From Rugalucina vietnamica (lineage: Eukaryota > Mollusca > Bivalvia > Lucinida > Lucinidae), in contig OZ024875.1 in assembly GCA_964017185.1 (NCBI GenBank), forward strand, positions 45,649,986-45,713,985: DNA of 64,000 nt. The letters run 5' to 3'. The translations under genes were made by a program, and so were the position numbers. The notes under the pieces are model-generated. The model saw only the letters and a program-made list of their open reading frames with translations. It made no database searches and was not told where the DNA came from. Below, piece by piece: positions 43,501-46,315 of the stretch. The stretch's first letter is position 1. The number at the start of each line of letters is the position of its first letter.

Positions 43501-45103
43501 ATATATACATGTACAATTAGTGAAATAAAAGACATGCAAATATTTCCAAATTTACAGCAATAAGGCGTGTCACAAAACAAAACATTCAAGAATGTTAACA
43601 AAATGTTTCAAACATACCAGGTTGTGCAGCAGTTAAAGCTTGCTAAAAGTAGGTAACAGTGACATTTGAAGCTGTAAACTTGAGCTAATGATTAAACTAT
43701 GAAGAACCCTAAATCATTTGTCATATAGAATGGTATGTTGAATTAAAATCCACAGTCCCATATTGAGCTATTTAGTTTGGTGAGTGGATTGTATAAAACA
43801 AAAATGAAACTAATTTTAAATCACTCCTGATACCCTTTAAAATGGAAGTGGACATAACTTTAAGATAATGAAGGTCAAGCCATTCCTCAAAATTGCATTA
43901 AAACTTATGACATCTACAGCATTATACTATGTCAAACTATTCTGTTGGTATTTAAAGTAAACATAGGGCCCAGAGCAAGCTTTCAGATTGAATTTGTTAA
44001 TGATTTTGCTGTTGCAGGTAAGCACACAACCAGAATACACTAAATGGATTCAATCTGGACAGATGGCACGGGAAAAACCACACAGAAAGACGGGAGCCAG
44101 TCACCAAAACCATGGGACACGACTCAGTCATTTGATGATGACCTTATTCTCATCCTGTCCCGTAAGAAACGCACCTCAGAAAAACCAAAGTATCTCTTCT
44201 TGACGGAAAAAGACGCAACAGTAAAGGGTGAATTTTCTGAGAAATTCAAAGATGACCGAGAACATAAAGACATACCACGGCCCTACCAAGGGGAGAGGCC
44301 GAACATGGGTCCAAAGGCTTATTCTTCAATGGGCATGGGGATGATTTCTGCTACCCCTGATAGGAAATCAGGTAAATTAAGTCAAACCGATTCAAAATCA
44401 TATAATATATTTATGTTTAATGAGACAAATGGGAGGATGGAAGAGTACAGGACTCCTAAGCGAGAGGTCCTTGGTTCAGTACCAGCCTTGGCCATGAAGT
44501 GTCTGTCCAAGACACCCTAGCCGGGTCTCTATTTAGTACTGGTTTGTACCCAGGAAATGGTTACTCTGGCTCAACATGATCGAAAAATTGTTAATTGGGA
44601 TGTTAAACCATAAAACAAATGAACCACATAACATCAATGCATACAATTCTGTGCATAGGGATATACACATTAATGTGATGTGTTCCCCCTTACATCCCAC
44701 TTTTATATCTACTGGGGTGTTTAGGGGTATACCTATTTTTCCATAACTTTGCTCCAAAACATAGATTGTGGGTACTGATTATAGTACCGGTATCCACAAT
44801 CAACAGTTCGAGCAAACATGTTAAAATAGCAAAACATTTCTAATCAAATTTTCAATTTTTACAGCTGAAAAAAATCTTTGTATAATGCATGGACATGGTT
44901 TCATGATGTTTTCAGGCTCCTGTTATTCAGCCCCACTCCCTACCCGAGATGAGCTGCTCCGGGACTACACTAGTAACTGGCAACCCCTGACCATGCACGC
45001 TCTGGTCGAGTACAAGAAACAGGTGGACACGATTGGCGAGGGAGATTTCAATCTGGGACGAACCAAAATGTGGTCTAATATACCTATCATGGAGAAGACA
45101 TAG
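5090..45103 (+). CDS. Eight-exon gene for an unrecognised charged protein (about 459 aa)
   Basis: Gene model joined from 5090-5185, 21811-21883, 25405-25641, 27801-27929, 38363-38457, 42559-42765, 44018-44371 and 44916-45103. Every junction is GT/AG and phases match (0,1,1,1,0,0,1). The exons total 1379 nt. Adding the single base apparently missing from exon 7 gives exactly 460 codons including the stop. The protein starts with a short segment, then a charged probable helix (about residues 30-65), a basic/proline/serine-rich and then acidic linker (to about 136), and more conserved-looking aromatic-rich segments (PWHEQQLYKLYG, VLWQTLRND, NRYLPSW, KPWDTT, SNWQPLTMHALVEYKK). No signal peptide, membrane segment or catalytic motif is visible. 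I do not recognise the family. The C-terminal style resembles axonemal or sperm structural proteins, but that is only an impression. Confidence 0.6.
5242..5420 (+). mobile_element. MITE-B fragment (left half)
   Basis: Left terminus TTATGAAAACACACCC and the CAAAACATAGATCGTGGGTA arm, broken in the central palindrome. Confidence 0.6.
5533..5736 (+). mobile_element. MITE-B copy lacking half of the palindrome
   Basis: Starts CATTACAAAAACTTGCC, reaches GTGGGTACATGTTAGAACTG, then jumps to TATAAAAGTGGGGTTTAAGG and ends near CATGTATTCCTGAT. The right palindrome arm is deleted. Confidence 0.65.
6270..6415 (-). repeat. tRNA-related SINE-like repeat
   Basis: Contains GGGATCGAACCC, the reverse complement of a B-box-like GGGTTCGATCCC, next to CCACAACCTCC. 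A Pol III-derived SINE is likely; the ends are unclear. Confidence 0.45.
6430..7260. other. Intron 1 sequence, no gene seen
   Basis: AT-rich with an A run at 6980-7005. No exon-like ORF. Confidence 0.35.
7360..7490 (+). repeat. Short interspersed repeat, CTAGCACCAT family
   Basis: Second copy of the repeat at 3196-3320, sharing TGGTGCATAGAGT and CTAGCACCATTTGAAATCAG. Confidence 0.45.
7535..7750 (+). mobile_element. MITE-A copy, TGTGCAG-type hairpin
   Basis: Left end degraded. The hairpin reads CAGCTGTGCAG/TTA/CTGCACAGCTG, the second hairpin subtype of the family. Ends CACTGCTCA. Confidence 0.75.
7900..8044 (+). mobile_element. MITE-A fragment
   Basis: Hairpin half only (AACAAAGGCGCTGATCAACT), decayed, ending TCACTCA. 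It abuts the next copy. Confidence 0.5.
8047..8256 (-). mobile_element. MITE-A copy, decayed
   Basis: Starts TGAGCCGC, hairpin partly deleted, then ATTTCAAGCTTCTAGCTG and GTCAGATCTGGTTGG, ending AGGCTCA. Confidence 0.65.
8655..9060. repeat. CpG-rich unclassified repeat block
   Basis: Unlike its AT-rich surroundings this block is rich in CG dinucleotides, with repeated CACACGTCGG, CACGTTCGAA, CGCGCG and CACACGTTTGAGGC. No protein is supported. It is probably an old TIR element, but no termini could be fixed. Confidence 0.4.
9061..9890. other. Intron 1 sequence, no gene seen
   Basis: Plain AT-rich sequence; nothing recognised. Confidence 0.35.
9895..10195 (+). mobile_element. SINE-like element, GTTGACTGGGACGTTAA tail
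   Basis: Shares GCTTGTGCCTC, CAAAGCT, GACTGAC, GCCCAGGAAA and the tail AACATGACC...GCTGTTGACTGGGACGTTAAGC with 40650-40915. The CAAACAAACAAA end is typical of a retroposed tail. Confidence 0.65.
10275..10570. repeat. Palindromic ATCCCATGGGAT repeat element
   Basis: Multiple copies of ATCCC(A/G)TGGGAT and CTCCCATGGGAG, both self-complementary, plus the hairpin CCTTAAACAATTTTAAGG. Probably a foldback-type non-autonomous transposon. Confidence 0.5.
10880..10990 (-). mobile_element. MITE-A core fragment
   Basis: Hairpin region with GCAGATCAGC and GCACAGCTGATCAGCACC followed by AGTACAATCCCTCTTCTTC. The termini are lost. Confidence 0.55.
11231..11508. mobile_element. Short TIR element (GCACCAGTCA termini)
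   Basis: Ends GCTTATGCACCAGTCATT and GTGACTGGTGCATTTGC are inverted repeats. The interior is GC-rich (CCCCGCTAAAAGCCCCACC). The ORF pair inside is a by-product of composition. Confidence 0.65.
11735..11915 (+). mobile_element. tRNA-derived SINE
   Basis: Head GTGATCTAGTGGTAGAGG (A-box-like), GGTCCTGGGTTCATTCTC (B-box-like), then TGTCCATGAGCAAGATACAT and the tail GTTGACTGGGATGTTAAT. Same family as 13490 and 48520. Confidence 0.7.
11999..12181 (+). mobile_element. MITE-A copy, decayed
   Basis: Retains CCAGTCTGTACAGTCACAG, a TGTGCAG-type hairpin half and the end GTGGCTCA. Confidence 0.6.
12975..13195 (-). mobile_element. MITE-A copy, one terminus missing
   Basis: Starts TGAGCCGCCTCATGAG, CTTCGCGG-type hairpin, then GGTTTGTGTCCGACCTGT. 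The final GCGGCTCA is absent. Confidence 0.8.
13490..13680 (+). mobile_element. tRNA-derived SINE
   Basis: Head GTAGTGTAGTGGTAGAGCG, B-box-like GGTTGGATCCCC, body TGTCCTTGAGCAAGACGCAT, tail GTTGACTGGGCGTTTAACC and a CAAACAAA end. Confidence 0.75.
14310..14590. repeat. Possible palindromic repeat, TCATATGA motifs
   Basis: TTACACTCG...CGAGTGTAA and TTATCATATGAC...GTCATATGATAA form inverted pairs. Ends not defined. Confidence 0.35.
14591..15120. other. Intron 1 sequence, no gene seen
   Basis: No ORF, repeat or splice pattern worth annotating. Confidence 0.3.
15127..15437 (-). mobile_element. MITE-B copy, reverse orientation
   Basis: Starts CATCAGGATAATATGTCC, then CCCCACTTTTATACAGC, a perfect CGCCTCGCCGAGGCG centre, and ends GGGCATGTTTTTGTAATG. 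One arm carries a duplicated CAAAAACTTGATTCTGAAAA segment. Confidence 0.85.
15578..15852. mobile_element. Double-left-end MITE-B (near-complete palindrome)
   Basis: Both halves are MITE-B left ends. It starts CATTACGAAAACACGCCC and ends GGGCATGTTTTCGTAATG, with arms meeting at ACTGCCTCGCTTGCAGT. The usual CCCCTGCATACCCC/AAAGTGGGG right end is absent. Confidence 0.8.
16500..16605. repeat. GAAA/GAAAG-rich purine tract
   Basis: Low-complexity GAAAGAAAGAAAAG tract. Confidence 0.7.
16887..17122 (+). mobile_element. MITE-A copy
   Basis: TGAGCCGCCTCGTGGGAAAA start, CTTCGCAG-type hairpin, and a mutated GGGGCAGCTCA end. Confidence 0.85.
17300..17634 (+). other. Open frame interrupted by the 3.8-kb element, doubtful
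   Basis: A continuous frame whose last part reads protein-like (AFLQSLEPIQKDIHVGP, VLTVRVLHTNGETLY). If the element at 17635-21419 and one TA are removed, the frame ends three codons on at a TAA, and AATAAA follows about 17 bases later. It may be the end of a retrocopy or an unrelated exon, or chance. No family recognised and no clear acceptor. Confidence 0.2.
18044..18640 (+). repeat. Internal block, copy 1 of about 850-bp duplication
   Basis: AATAAATGAGCG...CAAGCTACATGTGTTT, CCTGTCTAGATAACCAGTCA and CTGAACCAGTCCCA reappear in order at 18898-19480. A third partial copy is at 20515-20740. Each carries an ATTAAAGGACCATAAACC segment. Confidence 0.75.
18466..18507. repeat. (TC)n microsatellite
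   Basis: About 20 TC units. Confidence 0.95.
18898..19480 (+). repeat. Internal block, copy 2 of about 850-bp duplication
   Basis: Same order of segments as 18044-18640, with an expanded (TC)n at 19299-19386. Confidence 0.75.
19299..19386. repeat. (TC)n microsatellite
   Basis: TC tract with a CCCT interruption. The serine/leucine-repeat ORF over it is an artefact. Confidence 0.95.
19488..19557. repeat. (AAAT)n microsatellite
   Basis: About 17 units of AAAT. It gives a spurious YLFI-repeat ORF on the minus strand. Confidence 0.95.
19684..20460 (+). repeat. Three tandem copies of a 257-271-bp unit
   Basis: TTATCTCACCTTGTTAAT, CACTTCAT(A/G)ATTGGTTTCAA, GTTTGGTTTCT and AACAATA(A/G)ATAATAAAT recur at 19684, 19942 and 20213. 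Each unit ends in (GAAT)n. A fragment recurs near 20623. Confidence 0.8.
20984..21065. repeat. Poly-A rich tract
   Basis: A-rich low-complexity sequence within the 3.8-kb element. Confidence 0.9.
21450..21685 (+). mobile_element. MITE-A copy
   Basis: Full length, CTTCGCGG-type hairpin. AA on both flanks. Confidence 0.85.
21811..21883 (+). CDS. Exon 2, unrecognised gene
   Basis: Acceptor TTTTTCAG, donor TCA|GTAAGT, 73 nt, phase 0 in and 1 out. Encodes a highly charged segment (HREAEKAKRTAREEEYRQ) that looks like a continuous helix. Confidence 0.65.
21914..22184 (+). mobile_element. MITE-B copy
   Basis: Starts 31 bp after the exon 2 donor. Decayed palindrome (ATGTTAGAACTGCATCGG / GTGGTTCTAAAGAGTACC), ending CATGTTTGCATGATG. 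Confidence 0.75.
22578..22813 (-). mobile_element. MITE-A copy
   Basis: Full length, near-perfect hairpin, intact termini. TA on both flanks. Confidence 0.9.
23380..23735 (+). mobile_element. SINE split by a MITE-A
   Basis: TGTGTCCTTGAGCAAGACAT before 23410 and CTCCCCACAGTACTGG...GTTGACTGGGACATTGAG after 23633 are consecutive parts of the SINE seen at 13490 and 48520. The MITE-A at 23410-23633 sits between them. Confidence 0.7.
23410..23633 (+). mobile_element. MITE-A copy inside a SINE
   Basis: Starts TGAGCCTGTGCTTACG and ends GATGCGGCTCA. Confidence 0.8.
23850..24073 (+). mobile_element. MITE-A copy, TGTGCAG-type hairpin
   Basis: Hairpin CAATTGTGCAG/TTA/TTGCACAACTG, ends intact. TC on both flanks, the clearest non-AT target duplication of the family. 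Confidence 0.85.
24230..24411 (+). mobile_element. MITE-B copy lacking the palindrome
   Basis: CATTACGAAAACACGCC start and CATGTTTTCCTGATG end. The stem-loop centre has been lost. Confidence 0.7.
24578..24877 (+). mobile_element. MITE-B copy
   Basis: Perfect TTAGAACCGCCTC / GAGGCGGTTCTAA centre and TATACCCCTCCATA. The right end is slightly changed (TATGTTTTCTTATC). Confidence 0.8.
25065..25300 (-). mobile_element. MITE-A copy
   Basis: Full length, ends TGAGCCACCTC and GAGGTGGCTCA. AA on both flanks. About 100 bp upstream of exon 3. Confidence 0.9.
25405..25641 (+). CDS. Exon 3, unrecognised gene
   Basis: Acceptor TTTCAG, donor GAAG|GTTTGT, 237 nt, phase 1 in and 1 out. Encodes a lysine-rich start, then a PRSPGSGSRRRG stretch and an acidic run (GDDEDDNEVD), so probably a disordered linker. 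GC content is well above the surrounding intron. Confidence 0.8.
25697..25962 (+). mobile_element. MITE-B copy
   Basis: Starts CACTACGAAAACACGCCC 55 bp after the exon 3 donor. The left palindrome arm is shortened. Ends GTTTTCCTTATG. Confidence 0.8.
26053..26285 (+). mobile_element. MITE-A copy
   Basis: Full length; TT on both flanks. Confidence 0.9.
26537..26718 (-). mobile_element. MITE-A copy, truncated
   Basis: Hairpin half and GATAGGACAATTCCTC spacer present. Breaks off after GTACAGCTTGGTCTG. Confidence 0.65.
26877..27110 (-). mobile_element. MITE-A copy, TGTGCAG-type hairpin
   Basis: Hairpin GATCAGCTGTGCAGTAACTG with its mirror arm; ends CATCGCTCA. Confidence 0.8.
27390..27650 (+). 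pseudogene. Decayed duplicate of the start of exon 4 with flank
   Basis: This stretch (part of a MITE-A plus intron end and exon start) is repeated 227 bp downstream. The copy keeps the acceptor TTTTTTTGTAG at 27573 and reads like exon 4 for about 60 nt. One extra base at GAGCAAACAG (real exon: GAACAGCAG) shifts the frame, and similarity stops after GACTACTTC. It cannot replace exon 4. Confidence 0.7.
27645..27776 (-). mobile_element. MITE-A fragment (second copy of the duplication)
   Basis: Right half of a MITE-A (GTGCAATGTCTCTTCTTCC ... GTCAGACCTGGTCGG) carried along in the 227-bp tandem duplication. Its partner is at about 27415-27549. Confidence 0.6.
27801..27929 (+). CDS. Exon 4, unrecognised gene
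   Basis: Acceptor TTTCCTTGTAG, donor GGAG|GTAAGC, 129 nt, phase 1 in and 1 out. Encodes SPWHEQQLYKLYGKNADYF then METRNETVKKTNPKLRR. The aromatic-rich start looks constrained. Confidence 0.85.
27940..28012 (+). mobile_element. SINE tail just inside intron 4
   Basis: ACACCCGTCCCAACATGACT, GGGGACGTTAAATC and ACAAACAAACAGG are the common SINE 3' end, inserted within about 12 bp of the exon 4 donor. Confidence 0.6.
28272..28502 (-). mobile_element. MITE-A copy
   Basis: TGAGCTGCGTCATG start, shortened hairpin, end GCCGTGACTCA. AT on both flanks. Confidence 0.8.
28720..28850 (-). mobile_element. MITE-B copy lacking the palindrome
   Basis: CCCCACTTTTATATAGC, then directly CAATTTTTACAATTTT and GGGCATGTTTTCATAAT. 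Confidence 0.65.
29122..29290 (-). mobile_element. MITE-A copy, decayed
   Basis: TGAGTCATGTAATGAGAAAA start, half hairpin, TCGCAACTTGACTG-like end; truncated. Confidence 0.6.
29344..29552 (+). mobile_element. MITE-A copy, right end lost
   Basis: GAGCCGGGATACAAG start, good CTTCGCAG-type hairpin, then diverges after TCGCCCAGGC. Confidence 0.75.
29647..29697 (-). mobile_element. MITE-B, left piece of a copy split by insertion
   Basis: CATCATGAAAACATGTC and TTTAAACCCCATTTT, interrupted by the element at 29698-31670. The MITE continues at 31673. Confidence 0.7.
29698..31670 (+). mobile_element. Tandem-core element, copy 1 (four 455-bp units)
   Basis: Starts GCTCACCTGAGCCGTTAGGC with a terminal hairpin (CTCACAAGGTGAG), followed by a (GTCC)n/(GTCCGTCGTCC) stretch at 29754-29792 and four tandem units whose GTCACATGACCAAGATGG landmarks lie at 29894, 30349, 30804 and 31259. 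It ends TCAGGTGAGCG...GGTCCTCTGG. TA flanks both ends. The layout (terminal hairpin, microsatellite, tandem core) resembles bivalve pearl/Helentron-like elements. ORFs in the units repeat because the DNA repeats. Confidence 0.8.
31673..31800 (-). mobile_element. MITE-B, right piece of the split copy
   Basis: ATAAAGGGGTATACGAATAG, AAAACATAGATGGTGGGTA and AGACAGTTCTAACATGTAC continue the MITE begun at 29647. Confidence 0.6.
32278..32514 (-). mobile_element. MITE-A copy
   Basis: Full length with a good hairpin, starting TGAGCGGCATCG and ending TGGTGGCTCA. Confidence 0.85.
32797..33032 (+). mobile_element. MITE-A copy, strongly decayed
   Basis: GAAAAAACCTGTCC, ACAGAAAAAAAGCAAGAAGC and GCACAGCTGATCTGCATC; ends TGTTACTCA. 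Confidence 0.55.
33130..33365 (-). mobile_element. MITE-A copy
   Basis: Full length, clean termini. AT on both flanks. Confidence 0.9.
33477..33730 (+). mobile_element. MITE-B copy
   Basis: CATTACGAAAACTTTAATTC start, decayed palindrome, GGGCATGTTTTCCTGATG end. Confidence 0.8.
33900..34260. other. Intron 4 sequence, no gene seen
   Basis: AT-rich. The motif AACTTGCTAATAATTCAGAA resembles segments near 42910 and 51615, so a diffuse old repeat may be present. Confidence 0.3.
34270..35106 (+). mobile_element. hAT-like non-autonomous element
   Basis: Left end CAAGGTTCGCACAGGC and right end GCCTGTATGAACCCTG are inverted repeats of the CAGGGTTC type common in hAT elements. AATTA flanks both ends. 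TTGAAAAGT is repeated inside both termini. A tandem duplication around GAATCGGT...TTGCTTCCCTTG lies at 34515-34650. The only coding remnant is the zinc-finger ORF below, so this looks like an internal-deletion derivative. Confidence 0.7.
34773..35042 (+). CDS. BED-type zinc finger ORF in hAT-like element
   Basis: 89 codons from a true ATG. Residues about 10-55 have the order aromatic/W-P-x-YSWAKE, then CRACNK (C-x2-C), then SHASGDRHKKH (H-x4-H after the alanine/serine region). This is the spacing of a BED finger such as those starting hAT transposases and related proteins. The reading frame stops in the right terminal region and no DDE or hAT dimerisation domain follows. In an autonomous relative this would be the DNA-binding N-terminus. 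Whether the short protein is made is unknown; it could act as a repressor, but that is inference. Confidence 0.6.
   Translation: MEKCVYSRDWPKRYSWAKETDNKHKAHCRACNKDIDVAQMGESALRSHASGDRHKKHEQSLSGTFTNFFIKKETKVKTELPTTASTPSP
35281..36015. mobile_element. TIR element (GTATCTCACTGGAATG ends)
   Basis: GTATCTCACTGGAATG at 35281 is mirrored by CATTCCAGTGAGATAC ending at 36015. The interior consists of short degenerate repeats around GACATTCATATGA, GAGAGTGTCTC and TGTACGACATTCGTAC, explaining overlapping ORFs in five frames. The longest (35314-35871, plus) has no recognisable domain. Non-autonomous. Confidence 0.7.
36191..36401. mobile_element. MITE-C copy 1
   Basis: Ends CAGGGCCTAGTTGTTCAAAA and TTGAACAACTGGCCCCTG are inverted. 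The central palindrome is ATACACTGTTATTTTTTGTT with its mirror. Second copy at 39321. Confidence 0.8.
36959..37925. mobile_element. TIR element filled with AAGTCGTCCGAACGAC-type dyads
   Basis: Ends GGAACCCGGTAAGGGACATA and TGTCCCATTCCTGGGATCC are inverted repeats. Two internal blocks (36990-37130 and 37650-37885) consist of degenerate self-complementary units near TTATTAAGTCGTCCGAACGA. The middle contains CTGCAGCTCACTGCAG and GAGATACCTTTCATCTC palindromes. No protein. Confidence 0.65.
37926..38362. other. Intron 4 end, no feature
   Basis: AT-rich up to the exon 5 acceptor; nothing recognised. Confidence 0.3.
38363..38457 (+). CDS. Exon 5, unrecognised gene
   Basis: Acceptor ACAATTTTGCAG, donor AAG|GTATGG, 95 nt, phase 1 in and 0 out. 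Encodes RAGADVLWQTLRNDSN then LMKEDANIPQELK. Confidence 0.8.
38458..39320. other. Intron 5, first part
   Basis: AT-rich. AAAAAGCTTGCACCTA is duplicated near 38955-38990. No exon seen. Confidence 0.3.
39321..39521. mobile_element. MITE-C copy 2
   Basis: CTGGGCCCAGTTGTTCAAAA start, AATAACAGTGTATTTGC arm, TTGAACAACTGGCCCCTG end. Confidence 0.8.
39670..39850. repeat. Hairpin repeat, CAAACAGAATAGCCCCAGAT family
   Basis: GCAAACAGAATAGCCCCAGA and its reverse complement enclose GATGCCGCAGAATGCGGC, giving a near-perfect 66-bp hairpin. The flank AAATCACTCCTAACACC is shared with 127-345 and, in part, 43800-43850. Confidence 0.7.
40285..40528 (+). mobile_element. MITE-A copy
   Basis: Full length with intact termini and a CTTCGCGG hairpin. 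The spacer has a short duplication (AAGAACTGAAGAAG). Confidence 0.9.
40650..40915 (+). mobile_element. SINE-like element, GTTGACTGG tail
   Basis: GCTTGTGCCTCTCTGCAAAG, CTGATCCTGCCCAGGAAA and GCTGTTGACTGGAATGTTAA match 9895-10195. A-rich end. Confidence 0.65.
41069..41295 (-). mobile_element. MITE-A copy, terminus lost
   Basis: TGAGCTGCCGCATGGG start, TTCGCAGTATTTGCGAA hairpin, breaks off after GTTGTGTTTTCTCG. Confidence 0.8.
41300..42558. other. Intron 5, last part
   Basis: AT-rich; no recognised repeat or exon before the CTCCACAG acceptor. CTAAACTGATGAAATGG-type inverted words near 42250-42300 form a small hairpin. Confidence 0.3.
42559..42765 (+). CDS. Exon 6, unrecognised gene
   Basis: Acceptor GTTTCTCCACAG, donor TCT|GTAAGT, 207 nt, phase 0 in and out. 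Encodes LPEMDKLLDNRQLQKIRKMR, a basic probable helix, then LPEFHDPKPES and NRYLPSWQDNES. Base composition clearly differs from the flanking intron. Confidence 0.85.
42780..43250. repeat. Intron 6 diffuse repeat with CACTGATATCA words
   Basis: CACTGATATCAAA occurs twice in tandem near 43015-43045 with inverted relatives. The ends are not clear. Confidence 0.35.
43355..43500. repeat. Long palindrome around TCACTCGTGCTGCGCACTCG
   Basis: GTGAATACCAAATATATTTC on the left is mirrored by GAAATATATTTGGTATTCAC on the right. TTGAAAAC/ATTTTCAA and the central CTCGTG...CACTCG pair inside. About 65-bp arms, probably the core of a foldback element. Confidence 0.7.
44018..44371 (+). CDS. Exon 7, unrecognised gene, apparent frameshift
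   Basis: Acceptor GTTGCAG, donor TCAG|GTAAAT. The incoming phase 0 frame reads QPEYTKWIQSGQMARE and then hits a stop at about 44201. The coding frame from about 44080 (SPKPWDTTQSFDDDLILI, then TSEKPKYLFLTEKDATVK and GPKAYSSMGMGMISATP) is shifted by one base. One extra A in the A-run at 44073-44077 would join them and match the exon 8 phase. Alternatives are an exon start at 44086 or 44101, both in frame but with poor acceptors. The exon also begins GTAAGC directly after the acceptor. Confidence 0.65.
44440..44620 (+). mobile_element. SINE in intron 7
   Basis: CCTAAGCGAGAGGTCCTTGG with B-box-like GGTTCAGTACC, then TGTCCAAGACACC and the tail AACATGATCG...GTTAATTGGGATGTTAAACC. Confidence 0.65.
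44666..44908 (-). mobile_element. MITE-B copy ending 7 bp before exon 8
   Basis: CCCCACTTTTATATCTAC... wording is preserved as TCCCACTTTTATATCTACTG, then GCTCCAAAACATAGATTGTG, a reduced palindrome and the end GGACATGGTTTCATGATG. The TTTTCAG acceptor of exon 8 follows immediately. Confidence 0.75.
44916..45103 (+). CDS. Exon 8 (last), unrecognised gene
   Basis: Acceptor GATGTTTTCAG, 188 nt, phase 1 in, stop TAG at 45101-45103. Encodes APLPTRDELLRDYTSNWQP, MHALVEYKKQVDTIGEGDF and NLGRTKMWSNIP. The 3' UTR probably runs to the AATAAA at 45422 and contains a MITE-A. Confidence 0.85.
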
Positions 45104-45107
45104 TTAT

Positions 45108-45345
45108 TAGAACCGCCGCATAAGAAAACAAACAACATGCATAGGCGTAAACAAAGACGCAGATCAGCTGTGCAGTAACTGCACAGCTGATCAGCGCCTT
45201 TGTTTTCACTTCACGGATAGAACAATTCCTCTTCTTCATAAATTCGAAATTTCAAGCATCTCGCCCTCTTCTTTGACTGTTCAGCCTGGTTTGTGTCGGA
45301 CCTGGTCAGAAACCCAAACTGTTGGTTTTCTCATGTAAAGACTCA
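45108..45345 (-). mobile_element. MITE-A copy in the 3' UTR, TGTGCAG-type hairpin
   Basis: Begins 4 bp after the stop codon. Hairpin CAGCTGTGCAG/TAA/CTGCACAGCTG. Ends decayed (GAACCGCCGCATAAG; AAGACTCA). Confidence 0.8.
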
Positions 45346-45421
45346 TTAAATGAAGATGATGATGATTATACATGTCCAGGTGCTTGCGGCTTAAAATGTT
45401 TTCTGCAATAAGTTAATTTGG

Positions 45422-45427
45422 AATAAA
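45422..45427 (+). terminator. Candidate polyadenylation signal AATAAA
   Basis: First AATAAA after the exon 8 stop, 319 bp downstream. Placement inferred. Confidence 0.45.
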
Positions 45428-45673
45428 ATGAATTAACATCAGAGCTAGTTTAAGAAGTTTTTTGTAACTTTATGCAAGCATACTCATTCATCAGCTCGGG
45501 AGTAATTTACACATTTTTACATATATTTGCTCTGAAACAAGAATTTAGCTTCCTGTTAGGACTGTGGTGGTGTGGTGGCCTAGCACTGGAGCAAGAGACA
45601 CCAAATCTGGAGCTCATGAGTTCAGACTTGACTGTCACCAAGATATGTCCTCGAGCAAATTCCACATAGTATT

Positions 45674-45908
45674 TGAGCCGCATTATGAGAAAACCAACAT
45701 TTCGCATATGCGAAAACAAAGGCGCAGGTCAGCTTTGCAGTACCTGCGAAGCTTATCAGCACCTTTGTTTTAGCTACACGGATAGTACAATTTCCCTATT
45801 TTCTAAATCCAAAATTTCCAGCCTCTAGCCATCTTCTGTGCTTGTACAGCTCGGTTTGTTTCCGACCTGTTCGGAAACCACTTTGTTGGTTTCTCATGAG
45901 GCGGCTCA
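45674..45908 (-). mobile_element. MITE-A copy
   Basis: Full length; TT on both flanks. Confidence 0.9.
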
Positions 45909-46129
45909 TTTCTTAAAACCTTAATACAACAAATCAGTAGGGCTACAGTGTGTTCAGTCTACATGTACTTTGAATTTGGACACAAGAAAATTTGAACTGA
46001 AAATGGTCATTCAAATAGATGTGAAAATCATAGTAATTGTCATTGACAATTGTTTGGAGTAGTGAACCAATAATGATTCTCGTAACTTACAACTGGCCTG
46101 GAAGATTTAACTATGGTCTGTGTCTTGAT

Positions 46130-46315
46130 AGCTATGTAGTGCAGGAGCAGACCCAGGATTTCTGAAGTGGAGGTTCAAATGTAGAAAAGGGTGGGATGGG
46201 GTTCCTTTGCCTAATTTCACACAAAGTCTCTTGAAATTCCCCATGAAAATGAAATATAAGTTAAGAGGGGGGTTTGAGCAAACCACTTGAACCCCCTCTA
46301 AATCCACCACTGTAT
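46130..46315. repeat. Interspersed repeat, GACCCAGGATTTCTGAAG family
   Basis: AGCAGACCCAGGATTTCTGA, GGGGGGTTTGAGCAAACC and TTGAACCCCCTCTAAATCC. Similar words recur near 62100-62160. Possibly a short transposon. Confidence 0.4.

Noticed and set aside
1600..45200. MITE-A hairpins as microRNA genes
   Set aside because: Stems are long and near-perfect and belong to a high-copy transposon. No independent evidence of processing.
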